Shown here: piece after piece, positions 16,911 through 26,693 of the stretch
Layout: every line of letters starts with the position of its first letter
Position numbering within the stretch: the first letter of the stretch is position 1
Source: Saprospiraceae bacterium
GTDB taxonomy: Bacteria > Bacteroidota > Bacteroidia > Chitinophagales > Saprospiraceae
Direction: 5' to 3'
Length of the DNA stretch: 56,187 nt
NCBI GenBank assembly: GCA_020436835.1
Contig: JAGQWZ010000039.1
Location: 1-56,187 of the forward strand
The notes under the pieces: generated by a model
What the model was told of the DNA's origin: nothing
Database searches by the model: none
Seen by the model: the letters and a program-made list of their open reading frames with translations, nothing else
Translations under genes and position numbers: made by a program

Positions 16911-17879
16911 TCACCGGAAGACCTGGCGGCTTACCAGGCTTGACTCTTCCTGAAATATTTTCCTTATCTGATAAGGCCGCTTCTCCTGCGACTCGTAATA
17001 AGTACGCATTTGCAGTTCTACAATGATTCCAAAGGTTACTAATTGTATACCGGTCAATACAAATAAGATACCCACAAGCATCAGTGGCTTTCCCCAAATA
17101 TCCTGCCCCTGAATCTTCAGCCACAGCATATAAAAGTTGATCAGTACCCCAATCAGAAAGATTATAACTCCCGAATTGCCGAACAGATGCATGGGGTTCT
17201 TTAAATATCTTTTGAAGAACAGCATTAACATCAGGTCACTCATTACTTTGATCGTCCGTCCCATACCATACTTCGATACACCATGGGTTCTCTCGTGATG
17301 CTTTACTTCCATTTGGGTTATCGTGGCACCTTCCAAATGTGCAAGCACGGGAATAAACCGATGCAATTCCCCATACAATCCCAGGTCTTTGGCAATTTCT
17401 CTTTTGAAGAGCTTCAAGGTGCAACCGTAGTCCTTAATTGAGACGCCAGAGCTGCGGCGAATGATAAAATTGGCAATCTTACTGGGAATTGTCCGAAGCA
17501 AGTGATCCTTTCTATTCTTACGGATACCGGCTACCAGATCCCAATCCCCTTCCATACTCTTTTTCAGCATGCCCGGGATATCCGAAGGGTCATTTTGCAG
17601 ATCTCCATCCATGGTCACGATATAGGTACCCTGAGCCACATCAATACCAGCCATCAGTGCCAGACTTTGGCCATAGTTTCTTCTTAGCTGGACTATTTTT
17701 AGACGGTCATACATGGCGGTCTGCAACCGAGCCAGCGTTTGGTCAGAAGAACCATCATCCACGTAGATCAGTTCATATTCGAAGTCTGTCAGTGCCTTTT
17801 GGATAGCTCCGACTAATGGAAGGATATTATCTTCTTCGTTGTAGACACAAACAACTACCGATATATCAACATTTTTCAT
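16911..17879 (-). CDS. Glycosyltransferase family 2, membrane-anchored (DPM1/ArnC/GtrB-like)
   Basis: A 322-aa inverting glycosyltransferase that should transfer a sugar from a nucleotide donor to a polyprenyl phosphate at the inner membrane face. The GT-A domain (1-225) has VCVYNEEDNI, the nucleotide-binding DDGSSD (41-46) and the metal-binding MDGDLQNDP (90-98). Two membrane segments follow at roughly 230-252 and 265-290. It starts directly after the stop of the GT39 gene (adjacent bases, no gap), so the two are translationally linked. Such a pair makes a polyprenyl-phosphate sugar and then uses it in the periplasm, as in lipid A or glycan modification. Confidence 0.9.
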   Translation of the reverse strand: MKNVDISVVVCVYNEEDNILPLVGAIQKALTDFEYELIYVDDGSSDQTLARLQTAMYDRLKIVQLRRNYGQSLALMAGIDVAQGTYIVTMDGDLQNDPSDIPGMLKKSMEGDWDLVAGIRKNRKDHLLRTIPSKIANFIIRRSSGVSIKDYGCTLKLFKREIAKDLGLYGELHRFIPVLAHLEGATITQMEVKHHERTHGVSKYGMGRTIKVMSDLMLMLFFKRYLKNPMHLFGNSGVIIFLIGVLINFYMLWLKIQGQDIWGKPLMLVGILFVLTGIQLVTFGIIVELQMRTYYESQEKRPYQIRKIFQEESSLVSRQVFR

Positions 17880-19475
17880 TTATCTGATCATTGGACCTTT
17901 CACCAGGTAGACATATTTATCTTTTCTTCTCACTCGAATCGAATCTACCACTTCAAAATCGGGTGCCAAGGTAGAATAATTCGCATGATTCACCAGCATG
18001 TAGGCATTTTCTTGAAGTTCTTCAGTGGTGTTTAAACTGGTGCCGCGTGCAGTAGTCAGATAGAAACCGACTTCATAGCGAAGACTGTCATGGTCATAGA
18101 TATATAAATCACTACCCCTGGTCAATTCCGCAACTCTGTAGGAGTCTGTTCTGGTTTGCGCTCCCTTTGAAAATTCGGCGCGGGAAGGAAGTACGATTAA
18201 GGAAAAACCCAAACGGGCAACAATGAGAAAGAGCACAAATGCATGCAGCCGATACCCTCGATAGCGGACCATACTTACTACGGAAATAGTCATTGGTAGT
18301 ACTACAATCGCCCATTTCCACCAGAGTCCTGAAACCTCTCTGGTGTCGTGATTGAATAGGACAACACTGGAGCCCAGCAGAACCGTACCAGCGAGCAGGA
18401 TCAATAATATATCTGCTATCTGGTGCATCTTCGAACCAACGGTGTGTTCGTATATATACAGGCAGGTTCCGAAATACAGGGGAACAAACATTAGAAGGTA
18501 CCTGGGGTATACTTCGGGGGATGTCCAATATATCCAGACATTTGCCAGAAAGGTGATGGACATAAAAAAGATAACCGGATTCCCTTTGATTAATTTTCTC
18601 GATTCTCTATGAAAAAGCACAACCGATAAAGCTGACCAGGGCAAGAAATGATAGACCATTTCAAACGGAAATAAAAAAAGCTGGATTACAGATTCGAGAA
18701 TACCATGTTTCAGGACCGTTCGCCGCGTTGATTCACTCAAGAACACTTCCAGCAGTTTTTCCACAGGTTGATATTGGGAAAAGCTATATAAGTAACCACC
18801 GGTAATGGCCAGAAAAATGGAAACACCTGCCAGATGTTGCCAAGTAAATAGATTTCTCCAGCTATTAAAATGGTAATGAGCAAGCAACATGGTAAGGACG
18901 AGAAAGACCAGGGCCGGCAGTGCTTTCAATAAGAAGGCCAGTGCAATCAGGAAATAGATACCTGAATACAGGGTCAGGGTTTTCTGTTTATGGTGAAAAT
19001 GGAAAATCCAAAAGAAAAAAAGAAAAATGAACCAGCTAAAGGCAATGTCAATCAGCCCAAGCATGGAATCCCAAAATAGTATTCGACCACAGGTAAGGAA
19101 AAAAAGCGCATTCAGGGTGGCAAACCGGGCACTAAAATATTTCTTGTAGGTGTGATAGATCGAAATAGTGAATAAAAACAGAAATAAAATAACAGGCAGT
19201 CTGGTGGTGAATTCACTGGCAATGCCGGTCATCCGGTAGGATGCAAGCAGGATCCAATTCCATAGGGGTGGTTTCTTAAAATAGTATTCACCATAAAGAG
19301 TCGGAGTGATTAGCTGGCCGGAATGATCCATTTCAAGTGCCACCAGGCCGCGGATACCTTCGTCCTCAATAAATGGGACAGCACCCAGATTAATTAGTAA
19401 TACTGGCAGACTGATGATCAAAACCAGAATAAAAAAAGTTTTGTCACCTGGCCAAAGCGAGCGGATCGTTGTCAT
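17880..19475 (-). CDS. Glycosyltransferase family 39 (ArnT/PMT-like) membrane protein
   Basis: A polytopic membrane glycosyltransferase of the PMT/ArnT type, 531 aa, which uses a polyprenyl-phosphate sugar as donor on the outer side of the inner membrane. The first periplasmic loop carries the signature acidic pair in FIEDEGIRGLVALEM, followed by YFKKPPLWNWILL, characteristic of the family. About ten further hydrophobic segments follow, then a soluble C-terminal tail. An earlier in-frame ATG at 19514 exists, but a perfect -7 element at 19512-19519 would put the transcript start downstream of it, so the start at 19475 is preferred. First gene of an operon with the GT2 gene. Confidence 0.87.
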   Translation of the reverse strand: MTTIRSLWPGDKTFFILVLIISLPVLLINLGAVPFIEDEGIRGLVALEMDHSGQLITPTLYGEYYFKKPPLWNWILLASYRMTGIASEFTTRLPVILFLFLFTISIYHTYKKYFSARFATLNALFFLTCGRILFWDSMLGLIDIAFSWFIFLFFFWIFHFHHKQKTLTLYSGIYFLIALAFLLKALPALVFLVLTMLLAHYHFNSWRNLFTWQHLAGVSIFLAITGGYLYSFSQYQPVEKLLEVFLSESTRRTVLKHGILESVIQLFLFPFEMVYHFLPWSALSVVLFHRESRKLIKGNPVIFFMSITFLANVWIYWTSPEVYPRYLLMFVPLYFGTCLYIYEHTVGSKMHQIADILLILLAGTVLLGSSVVLFNHDTREVSGLWWKWAIVVLPMTISVVSMVRYRGYRLHAFVLFLIVARLGFSLIVLPSRAEFSKGAQTRTDSYRVAELTRGSDLYIYDHDSLRYEVGFYLTTARGTSLNTTEELQENAYMLVNHANYSTLAPDFEVVDSIRVRRKDKYVYLVKGPMIR

Positions 19476-19511
19476 CGGGGAACCTTTATACCTTAGGTAT
19501 CTCAACCGGGG

Positions 19512-19519
19512 CAAAGATA
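19512..19519 (-). promoter_or_regulatory. -7 element for the GT39-GT2 operon (TATCTTTG)
   Basis: The minus strand reads TATCTTTG, a perfect TAnnTTTG match, 36 bp before the ATG at 19475. It overlaps the longer alternative start at 19514 and so argues against it. Confidence 0.55.
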
Positions 19520-19687
19520 GAGTCTTTCATTATCTTACCTCGGGGCTGGACAACATTTGTCTACAATGCAGGATCTACCCAACAAGGAGATGATGAAATT
19601 TAAAAGATTGTTAATTGAGATCAAAAAGTTGTCTGGCACTACTCAAAACTTGAATTTGTTAAGAATATCAAGACTGTAAAATAGAAG

Positions 19688-22015
19688 ATGGAAAGCCTGA
19701 GGCTAGCACAATCATATTTTCTCAAGATAGTTGCGGTCGTCTTTTTTTCATGTTTGTTGCCTGCAAGTATAGTGGCACAAATCGACACTGAGTTTTGGTT
19801 TGTGGCACCTAACCTGACAGAGGGCCATGGAGATGCACCGGTTCTGCTCCGGTTTACTGCTTTTGAAAATGATGCTTCCGTGACGATCACTCAGCCGGCA
19901 AACAATAGCTGGAATCCTATTTCTATCCAGGTACCGGCAGGACAGAGCCGTTCTGTTGATTTAACGGCAAGGCTGCTTTTACTGGAAAATACTCCGGCAT
20001 TGACGCCATTGAATAAAGGTGTTTTTATACAGTCCAACCAGCCGGTGACTGCCTATTATGAGGTAAATCATACATTCAATCCCGATATTTTCGCCCTAAA
20101 AGGAAGAAATGCCCTGGGAAAGGAATTTCTGATACCGGCACAAAATTATTTCTCTAATGCCGGTGGTCTTTTCCCGCCGGCCAGGTCGGCATTCGATATT
20201 GTTGCGGTAGAAGATGATACACATATCCGGATTACGCCTTCGGCTACTGTGGGAGGCCATATTTCCGGCAGTACATTTGAAGTGGTTTTACAGAAAGGTC
20301 AGACATATTCGGTGGAAGCTCCCGATCTGGATCGCAATCTTCAGCTCACCGGAAGTAGGGTCACCTCCGACCAGTTGATAGCCATCACCCTGAAACACGA
20401 CAGCAATCTCTATAGTGAATGTTATGATTTAGCAGGGGATCAGCTCGTACCCATCAATGTCCTGGGAACCGAATATATTGTAGTGAAGGGTTTTCTGGAT
20501 GGCGGAGATCACGTATTTGTGATGGCCACAGAAGATGGAACAAGCATTACGGTGGATGGTGCAAACAATGGGACCTCGACCAACCGGGCCGATCTGGCGA
20601 CAGGGGAAGTTTATCACTTTAATCTACAGAATTCTACAGCACATATCTTGAGTAGTGCTCCTGTATATGTAGTGCATATCACTGGGTTCGGGTGTGAAAC
20701 AGGTTTGGCTCTGTTGCCAAAACTCGAATGTACCGGTTCGGTTTCAGTCAGTTTCAACCGTTCAACAGAAGAAAATTTTGGATTGATCCTAATCACCAAA
20801 AAAGGAAATGAAGATGCATTTACGGTGACACCCAACCGCCCTATTACGGCCGACCTTTTTGAGGAGGTACCGGGCACCGATGGCCGTTATGTAGCGGCCC
20901 GGGTCAATTTGACTAATCCAATTGGGGCTAACCAGGGCTTTCAGATCTCAAATTCCAAGGGCTTTTTTCATCTAGGTACGATCAATGGCGGTGATCGATC
21001 GGGTACCCGGTATGGCTACTTTTCCGACTTTAAGTCTTTAAAGCTAATAGCAGATGCGACCAAAATTTGCCTGGGTTCGACCATGCAGCTCATGGTCACC
21101 GGTAGCGATACCTACGATTGGTTCGGAAGCCCGGAGGTAGAAGGAAAAACCTCCTCCAGCGTAACGGTTCAACCGGATACAACAACCAATTATGGGGTCA
21201 TTGGAGAAGATCTTGCATCCGGTTGTCTGGATACCGCTTACCTAGAGCTCGAAGTGTTTAAGTGGGCACGGCCTTCACTGGATATATCTCCAACCTGTGC
21301 CGGAATCAACGTATCCCTGATCTATACCGATACGCAGCCGCTTGAATCACTCACCTGGGTATTTGAGAAAGATACCTTCAGAACAGATGGAAAAGACACT
21401 TTTCAGATAGCCTGGGATGACCCCGGTTTGCGCACCCTGAAATTATTCGCCGCAAATCCGGCGGGTTGCATATCAGACACGGCGTTTTCCCTCGATGTTG
21501 GAGGCGTGCTGTTAGAACTTGACTCCGTGTACAGTATCGTATTGGGAGAAACACTCCCTTCGGAAACCCAGGTAAAAGACGGAGCAATTCAGGGAGCCAC
21601 GATCGAGTGGTCTCCCCGGTCCGGTCTTTCCTGTTTTGACTGTCTGAATCCAATTTTTTCGCCTGAACAGAGCACGGACTATATTTTAACCGTCACGGAT
21701 ACATTAGGGTGCGTCTCTCAATATTTTGCCCGGGTCAATGTTGATCCCCCATTTTATATCCCCAATGCGTTCTCTCCAAATAATGATGGCAACAATGATG
21801 TTTTTGAGATTTATGATGGTCGGATAACTGTTGATGAGTTTATCGTTGCTAATCGTTGGGGACAGATTGTTCAGCGATCATCGCAGGCCATTTGGGATGG
21901 CCGGATAAATGGGAAAATTGCCGAACCAGGCGTCTATGTTTTCTATCTGAGAGGAGTACAAAGTGAAAGTGGAAGAGACTTTTCAGCCAGTGGTAGTATT
22001 ACCTTGATCCGTTAG
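19688..22015 (+). CDS. Secreted IgGFc-binding-like protein with type B T9SS sorting domain
   Basis: A 775-aa cell-surface or secreted protein. A signal peptide (1-31, ending SIVAQ) is followed by a beta-rich region of about 400 residues resembling the IgGFc-binding N-terminal domain (TEFWFVAPNLTEGHGDAPV; HDSNLYSECYDLAGDQLVP). PKD-like/Ig-like modules rich in Asp/Thr follow (about 455-690), then the gliding-motility-associated C-terminal domain (about 695-775) with IPNAFSPNNDGNNDVFEI, VANRWGQIV and GVYVFYLRG. That last domain is the type B signal for export by the type IX secretion system (PorU/SprA machinery). The binding partner is unknown; adhesion is the usual inference for such proteins. 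Confidence 0.88.
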   Translation: MESLRLAQSYFLKIVAVVFFSCLLPASIVAQIDTEFWFVAPNLTEGHGDAPVLLRFTAFENDASVTITQPANNSWNPISIQVPAGQSRSVDLTARLLLLENTPALTPLNKGVFIQSNQPVTAYYEVNHTFNPDIFALKGRNALGKEFLIPAQNYFSNAGGLFPPARSAFDIVAVEDDTHIRITPSATVGGHISGSTFEVVLQKGQTYSVEAPDLDRNLQLTGSRVTSDQLIAITLKHDSNLYSECYDLAGDQLVPINVLGTEYIVVKGFLDGGDHVFVMATEDGTSITVDGANNGTSTNRADLATGEVYHFNLQNSTAHILSSAPVYVVHITGFGCETGLALLPKLECTGSVSVSFNRSTEENFGLILITKKGNEDAFTVTPNRPITADLFEEVPGTDGRYVAARVNLTNPIGANQGFQISNSKGFFHLGTINGGDRSGTRYGYFSDFKSLKLIADATKICLGSTMQLMVTGSDTYDWFGSPEVEGKTSSSVTVQPDTTTNYGVIGEDLASGCLDTAYLELEVFKWARPSLDISPTCAGINVSLIYTDTQPLESLTWVFEKDTFRTDGKDTFQIAWDDPGLRTLKLFAANPAGCISDTAFSLDVGGVLLELDSVYSIVLGETLPSETQVKDGAIQGATIEWSPRSGLSCFDCLNPIFSPEQSTDYILTVTDTLGCVSQYFARVNVDPPFYIPNAFSPNNDGNNDVFEIYDGRITVDEFIVANRWGQIVQRSSQAIWDGRINGKIAEPGVYVFYLRGVQSESGRDFSASGSITLIR

Positions 22016-22070
22016 GAAAGTTATTGACCATACATGTTTATAACTTAATGCCATCTATATGTGTTTTCCA

Positions 22071-22078
22071 TATATTTG
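22071..22078 (+). promoter_or_regulatory. -7 element for gcvP (TATATTTG)
   Basis: A perfect TAnnTTTG match, 39 bp before the TTG start of gcvP. A transcript start near 22085 leaves TTG 22118 as the only sensible first codon. Confidence 0.55.
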
Positions 22079-22117
22079 CAACGCATTTAAGTCATCATCA
22101 GCAAACACCTATATCAA

Positions 22118-24958
22118 TTGAAAAGCTTTATTGACCGGCATATCGGACCGGATGAATCTCAGCAGAAAACAATGTTGGAGTCGATTGGAGTGCAGACGCT
22201 TGTAGATCTGGTCGATAGGACCATTCCGGCGTCTATCCGTCTGAAAAAACCACTAGATATTAGCCCTGGACTGACCGAATATGAGTATCTGGAACAGCTT
22301 AAGAAGATTGCTGCAAAAAACAAGATTTTCCGTTCGTTCATTGGTCAGGGATACTATGGTACAGTGACCCCGTCGCCTATTGCCCGCAACCTGTTTCAAA
22401 ACCCGGGATGGTATACTCAATATACGCCCTATCAGGCGGAGATCGCCCAGGGAAGATTGGAATCCCTGTTGAATTTCCAGACGATGGTCAGTGACCTCAC
22501 CGGTCTCCCGATCGCAAATGCATCCTTGTTGGATGAAGGTACTGCAGCCGCTGAGGCGATGAGTATGTTTCATGGTTTACGCAATAAGAAGGCAACCGAC
22601 AATGTAAATACCATTCTGGTTGACCATAAGGTTTTTGCCCACACCTACTCCGTCATGAAGACCAGGGCAGAACCTCTTGGAATCAACTTACAATCAGGAG
22701 ATAGAAACCGTTTTGATCTGAATGACTCTGTATTCGCCATTTTACTCCAGTATCCTGATTCAGAAGGCAGTGTCGAAGATTACCAAAACCTGGTCAGGAG
22801 TGCACAAGAAAAGGGCATTTATGTGATTGTGGCTGCTGATCTCCTTTCCCTTACCCTGCTTAAACCACCCGGGGAGTGGGGCGCAGATGCCGTAGTAGGT
22901 TCCAGTCAGCGCTTTGGTGTTCCCATGGGTTATGGGGGGCCACATGCTGCTTTCTTTTCCACCCGGGAAAGTTTCAAACGTCAGATTCCCGGCCGGATAA
23001 TCGGAGCCTCCGTGGATGCAGACGGAAAGATGGCCTTCCGAATGGCACTTCAAACCAGAGAACAACATATTCGAAGAGAGAAAGCTACCTCTAACATTTG
23101 TACTGCCCAGGCCCTTTTGGCCAATATGGCAGCAATGTATGCAGTTTATCATGGACCAGAAGGGCTGAAAGGGATCGCGACGGAAATTGCGGAGAAGACG
23201 AAACGATTAAAAGACGCGATTGGCAGCAATTTCCAAATACGGCATCATTCTTTTTTTGACACACTTACCATCGAAGTTTCGGCATCACAGCAGGCAGAAA
23301 TAAGAAAGCGCGCCCTGGAGAATGAAATCAATTTGTGGTATGCCGAAGGATTGATCCAGATATCGCTCGATCAGACTACAAGTGAAGCGGATTTGGTAGA
23401 TCTGGCACAAGTCTTTAGTGTTTCACTGTCAAAAGGAAACACCGGGACGGGTATACCGGATTGGGCTGAAAGAAAATCTTCCTTCCTCACTCATCCGATA
23501 TTTCATGAGAATCAGACAGAAACCAAGCTCATGCGATATCTGAAACGCCTGGAAAACAAGGATATTTCTCTCACCCATTCCATGATTTCTCTTGGCTCAT
23601 GTACCATGAAACTGAATGCCGCTACGCAGTTGATTCCGGTATCCTGGGATGCATTTGCGAATATTCATCCCTTTGTCCCCAGTGAGCAGGTACAAGGATA
23701 TGATCAGGTTATTACCGAGCTGGCAAAGGATCTATGTACCATTACCGGCTTCAGCGCTTGCTCATTTCAGCCTAATAGTGGCGCCCAGGGTGAATTCAGT
23801 GGTTTGATGGCAATCAGGGCCTATCATGAAGCCAATGGTAGCACGGAAAGAGATACAGCCTTGATCCCTTCTTCTGCCCACGGTACAAATCCTGCCAGTG
23901 CAGTCATGGCCGGCATGAAGGTGGTGATCGTGGCTTGCGATGATCATGGTAATATCGATATTGATGATCTCAAGGCCAAAGCAGCGCAATATGAAGAGAA
24001 ACTCGCCGCCTTAATGGTTACCTATCCAAGTACACATGGTGTTTTTGAAGAAGCGATAATTGAGATATGTGCCATCGTGCACAGGCACGGTGGTCTGGTC
24101 TATATGGATGGTGCTAACATGAATGCACAAGTGGGATTAACCAATCCGGCTCAGATCGGTGCTGATGTCTGCCATCTGAACCTGCATAAAACATTTGCCA
24201 TACCACATGGCGGCGGCGGCCCCGGCATGGGACCAATATGCGTAAATGAGAAATTGGCGCCCTATCTACCAGGCCATATATTTTCGCAGCAATCAGAAAC
24301 CGCGTCAGGATCTGTTTCCTCTGCTCCCCATGGCAGTGCCAGCATCCTTTTGATCTCTTATGGATATATCAAACTGCTGGGAGCTAAGGGCATCACGGAA
24401 GTAACCAAAATTTCCATCCTGAATGCCAACTACCTGAAAGCTCGGTTGGAAGCACATTATCCCATCCTCTACGTGGGAGAAAATGGATTTTCAGCCCATG
24501 AATTTATTTTGGATTTACGACCATTCAAGGCTATTGGTGTCGGCGCTGAGGACGTGGCAAAGCGACTCATAGATTATGGTTTTCATGCTCCTACCTTATC
24601 TTTTCCTGTGGCTGGTACTTTGATGATCGAACCCACTGAAAGTGAAGATAAGGATGAATTAGATCGTTTTTGTGAAGCGCTTATTCAAATTAAGGTAGAA
24701 ATTGATGAAATTGCCAGGGGTGATTTCAGTACTGAAAACAATGTGCTGGTCAATGCTCCACATACGATCGAGACCGTCACCAGAGATACCTGGGATTTTC
24801 CTTACACCCGTGAAAAGGCGGCATTTCCCCTTCCATATGTGCGGGAAATCGGCAAATGCTGGCCTACGGTCAGAAGGGTGGATAATGCTTACGGAGATCG
24901 AACGTTGATTTGTACCTGTCCCCCAATAGAGTCCTATGCACAAGATGGTGCACTATGA
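22118..24958 (+). CDS. gcvP: Glycine dehydrogenase (decarboxylating), P-protein
   Basis: The PLP-dependent P-protein of the glycine cleavage system, which decarboxylates glycine and passes the aminomethyl group to lipoylated GcvH. At 946 aa it is the fused single-chain form (both halves present). The PLP lysine is in NLHKTFAIPHGGGGPGMGP. The N-terminal FIDRHIGPDE is the standard start of the family. The first codon is TTG at 22118: the frame has a stop at 22088-22090 and no ATG between, and a perfect -7 element lies just upstream. GcvT and GcvH are not nearby, and I see no glycine riboswitch. Its stop overlaps the start of the next gene as ATGA. Confidence 0.97.
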   Translation: MKSFIDRHIGPDESQQKTMLESIGVQTLVDLVDRTIPASIRLKKPLDISPGLTEYEYLEQLKKIAAKNKIFRSFIGQGYYGTVTPSPIARNLFQNPGWYTQYTPYQAEIAQGRLESLLNFQTMVSDLTGLPIANASLLDEGTAAAEAMSMFHGLRNKKATDNVNTILVDHKVFAHTYSVMKTRAEPLGINLQSGDRNRFDLNDSVFAILLQYPDSEGSVEDYQNLVRSAQEKGIYVIVAADLLSLTLLKPPGEWGADAVVGSSQRFGVPMGYGGPHAAFFSTRESFKRQIPGRIIGASVDADGKMAFRMALQTREQHIRREKATSNICTAQALLANMAAMYAVYHGPEGLKGIATEIAEKTKRLKDAIGSNFQIRHHSFFDTLTIEVSASQQAEIRKRALENEINLWYAEGLIQISLDQTTSEADLVDLAQVFSVSLSKGNTGTGIPDWAERKSSFLTHPIFHENQTETKLMRYLKRLENKDISLTHSMISLGSCTMKLNAATQLIPVSWDAFANIHPFVPSEQVQGYDQVITELAKDLCTITGFSACSFQPNSGAQGEFSGLMAIRAYHEANGSTERDTALIPSSAHGTNPASAVMAGMKVVIVACDDHGNIDIDDLKAKAAQYEEKLAALMVTYPSTHGVFEEAIIEICAIVHRHGGLVYMDGANMNAQVGLTNPAQIGADVCHLNLHKTFAIPHGGGGPGMGPICVNEKLAPYLPGHIFSQQSETASGSVSSAPHGSASILLISYGYIKLLGAKGITEVTKISILNANYLKARLEAHYPILYVGENGFSAHEFILDLRPFKAIGVGAEDVAKRLIDYGFHAPTLSFPVAGTLMIEPTESEDKDELDRFCEALIQIKVEIDEIARGDFSTENNVLVNAPHTIETVTRDTWDFPYTREKAAFPLPYVREIGKCWPTVRRVDNAYGDRTLICTCPPIESYAQDGAL

Positions 24959-25923
24959 TTGTTGTCACAGGAGCTGCGGGATTTATCGGAAGTTGTTTGA
25001 TCAGTGGGATCAATGACCAGGATATCAGTGCGGTCGTTGCTGTTGATGACTTTAGCCGTCCGGATAAATTAAGAAATTTGCAGCGGAAGCAGCTGGCCGG
25101 TATAGTGCACCGGGACGATTTTGAGGAATGGCTGGCCAACAACCACAAGGGAGTAGGTGCTGTTTTTCACCTGGGTGCGAGAACAGATACTACAGAATTT
25201 GATTGGGATATTTTTGACCGGTTGAACCTTAGTTATAGTAAAACGGTCTGGAAGGCTTGCTGTAAATACTCGATACCGATGATCTATGCTTCCAGTGCGG
25301 CGACGTATGGAGATGGAAGGCAGGGTTATATGGATCACCACGACATCGTAGAGAATCTGAAGCCCCTGAATCCTTACGGGGTATCTAAAAATTTATTTGA
25401 CCTGTGGGCATTAAGCCAGAAGCACGCTCCACCACATTGGTACGGGCTTAAATTTTTTAATGTATACGGTCCCAATGAATATCACAAAGGACGAATGGCC
25501 AGTGTGATCATGCATGCATTTAACCAAATATCAGCCACCGGTAAGATGAAACTCTTTCGATCACATCGCGATGATATAGCTGATGGGCATCAAAGCAGGG
25601 ATTTCATTTATGTCAAAGACATACTCAGCATCTGTCTGTATTGCCTGTATCAGAGACCGGAGTCCGGTTTATACAATGCGGGTACGGGGAAGGCTCGCAC
25701 CTTTCTTGATCTGGTGGAGGCCACTTTCTCTGCGATGGATCTTGATCCCGTGATCGAATACATCGATACTCCGGCAGACATCAGAGATAAGTATCAGTAT
25801 TTTACCCAGGCAGATATGCATAAACTGACTAACAGTGGGTTCAGCCATAGTTACTATGAATTAGAGGATGGGGTTGACGAATACGTGCGGTTATACCTTG
25901 CACCCGGTAAGGTTGAATATTAA
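24955..25923 (+). CDS. hldD: ADP-L-glycero-D-manno-heptose 6-epimerase
   Basis: An NAD(P)-dependent epimerase of the extended SDR family, converting ADP-D,D-heptose to the L,D form for the lipopolysaccharide core. The Rossmann motif VVTGAAGFIGS is at residues 3-13, the catalytic YGVSK lies near 140, and the family-typical DGHQSRDFIYVKD follows; at 322 aa the size fits HldD. The start is taken at 24955, whose ATG overlaps the gcvP stop (ATGA). An upstream in-frame start would only add an unrelated stretch encoded within gcvP. Translational coupling to gcvP is implied although the pathways are unrelated. Confidence 0.9.
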   Translation: MIVVTGAAGFIGSCLISGINDQDISAVVAVDDFSRPDKLRNLQRKQLAGIVHRDDFEEWLANNHKGVGAVFHLGARTDTTEFDWDIFDRLNLSYSKTVWKACCKYSIPMIYASSAATYGDGRQGYMDHHDIVENLKPLNPYGVSKNLFDLWALSQKHAPPHWYGLKFFNVYGPNEYHKGRMASVIMHAFNQISATGKMKLFRSHRDDIADGHQSRDFIYVKDILSICLYCLYQRPESGLYNAGTGKARTFLDLVEATFSAMDLDPVIEYIDTPADIRDKYQYFTQADMHKLTNSGFSHSYYELEDGVDEYVRLYLAPGKVEY

Positions 25924-25952
25924 TGCAGGTATTAACACATGTTGTTTTTTTC

Positions 25953-25960
25953 TATATTTG
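25953..25960 (+). promoter_or_regulatory. Candidate -7 element (TATATTTG)
   Basis: A perfect TAnnTTTG match 112 bp before the small membrane-protein gene at 26073; it would give a ~105-nt leader. Confidence 0.4.
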
Positions 25961-26072
25961 AAGAGAGAACCAAACCACCATCAGTGCAAAGTCTTGACAA
26001 CGCTAACTTCATTTTACTAATCCTGCAGAAAAGTCCGATGAGAAGTGATGGTTGGTTTTATAAAAACTGACT

Positions 26073-26252
26073 ATGCGTTCACTTCGAATTATCGGCTTAT
26101 TTCTCTTTATTTCAGGCGCAGTCATTGCGATACTGGATCTGCTTGATATGATTCAGGTGGCGAGGAGGGATAATCCGTTTTACGGAGCTTTGGCATTAAT
26201 GATCGCCGGAATCAGTCTCACTTTTCTCAGTCAGTCGAGTGAGGAGTACTGA
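26073..26252 (+). CDS. Small two-segment membrane protein (59 aa)
   Basis: An ATG-started frame of 59 codons ending TGA at 26250-26252. The product begins MRSLRIIG, has a hydrophobic helix at about 5-23 (IIGLFLFISGAVIAILDLL), a short polar loop (QVARRDNPFY) and a second helix at about 38-52 (GALALMIAGISLTFLS), then a short acidic end. This looks like a small inner-membrane protein. No family recognised. It ends 2 bp before the convergent lipoprotein gene. Hydrophobicity, basic N-terminus and an upstream -7 element favour a real gene. Confidence 0.6.
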   Translation: MRSLRIIGLFLFISGAVIAILDLLDMIQVARRDNPFYGALALMIAGISLTFLSQSSEEY

Positions 26253-26254
26253 AC

Positions 26255-26689
26255 TCACTTCATGGGGTTCATTGCGGCATAGTAGATCAACTGCCATTCA
26301 TCGTCGATCTTGGCAAATCTGCGTTCCATACCGATGCCGGAGGTAGTTTGAATAATCGTTTCGACAATCATCTCATCCGTTAGCAGTTGCCACGCACGTT
26401 CATATCCGGTTAAATTGGGATCTATGGCCCGGTGCCATCTCCAATTGTCCCGTTTCCAGTGATATACTGGGGTACTTAGTGTATCAGCATTGGCAGGTAA
26501 TCCGGCCAACGGGAAGGTGATATGATCTATTTGGTAGGATGTATCTTCATGAAATCGATCATAGAATGCCCGAAATTCATCGGGAATTGAGGACACCTCT
26601 TCTTCCTGAGAAACATCTGCACCTGTCGGTGCTTGCTTGCAACTGAATGCAATCAAAATAACACTGATCGACAAAATTATTTCCTTCAT
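26255..26689 (-). CDS. Small lipoprotein, function unknown
   Basis: A 144-aa protein with a lipoprotein signal peptide: a hydrophobic run then the lipobox LIAFSC, Cys17 being the likely lipid anchor. An acidic linker follows, then a soluble alpha+beta domain with FYDRFHEDTSYQIDHITFPL and YHWKRDNWRWH, ending in a strand pair (RRFAKIDDEWQLIYY). That form resembles DUF4348-type Bacteroidota lipoproteins, with a snoaL/NTF2-like feel, but I cannot assign it firmly. Its gene is 4 bp downstream of the phosphopantetheinyl transferase gene, so they form an operon. Confidence 0.75.
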   Translation of the reverse strand: MKEIILSISVILIAFSCKQAPTGADVSQEEEVSSIPDEFRAFYDRFHEDTSYQIDHITFPLAGLPANADTLSTPVYHWKRDNWRWHRAIDPNLTGYERAWQLLTDEMIVETIIQTTSGIGMERRFAKIDDEWQLIYYAAMNPMK

Positions 26690-26693
26690 AAAA

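Noticed and set aside
13741..19475. A caspase-like defence island around the TPR-CHAT gene
   Set aside because: The CHAT dyad is lost, the protein is exported, and the neighbours are a peptidase and lipid-linked glycosyltransferases, not effectors or CRISPR-type partners.
22016..22117. Possible glycine riboswitch before gcvP
   Set aside because: The gap is only ~100 bp, with a -7 element in its middle and no paired aptamer-like stems.
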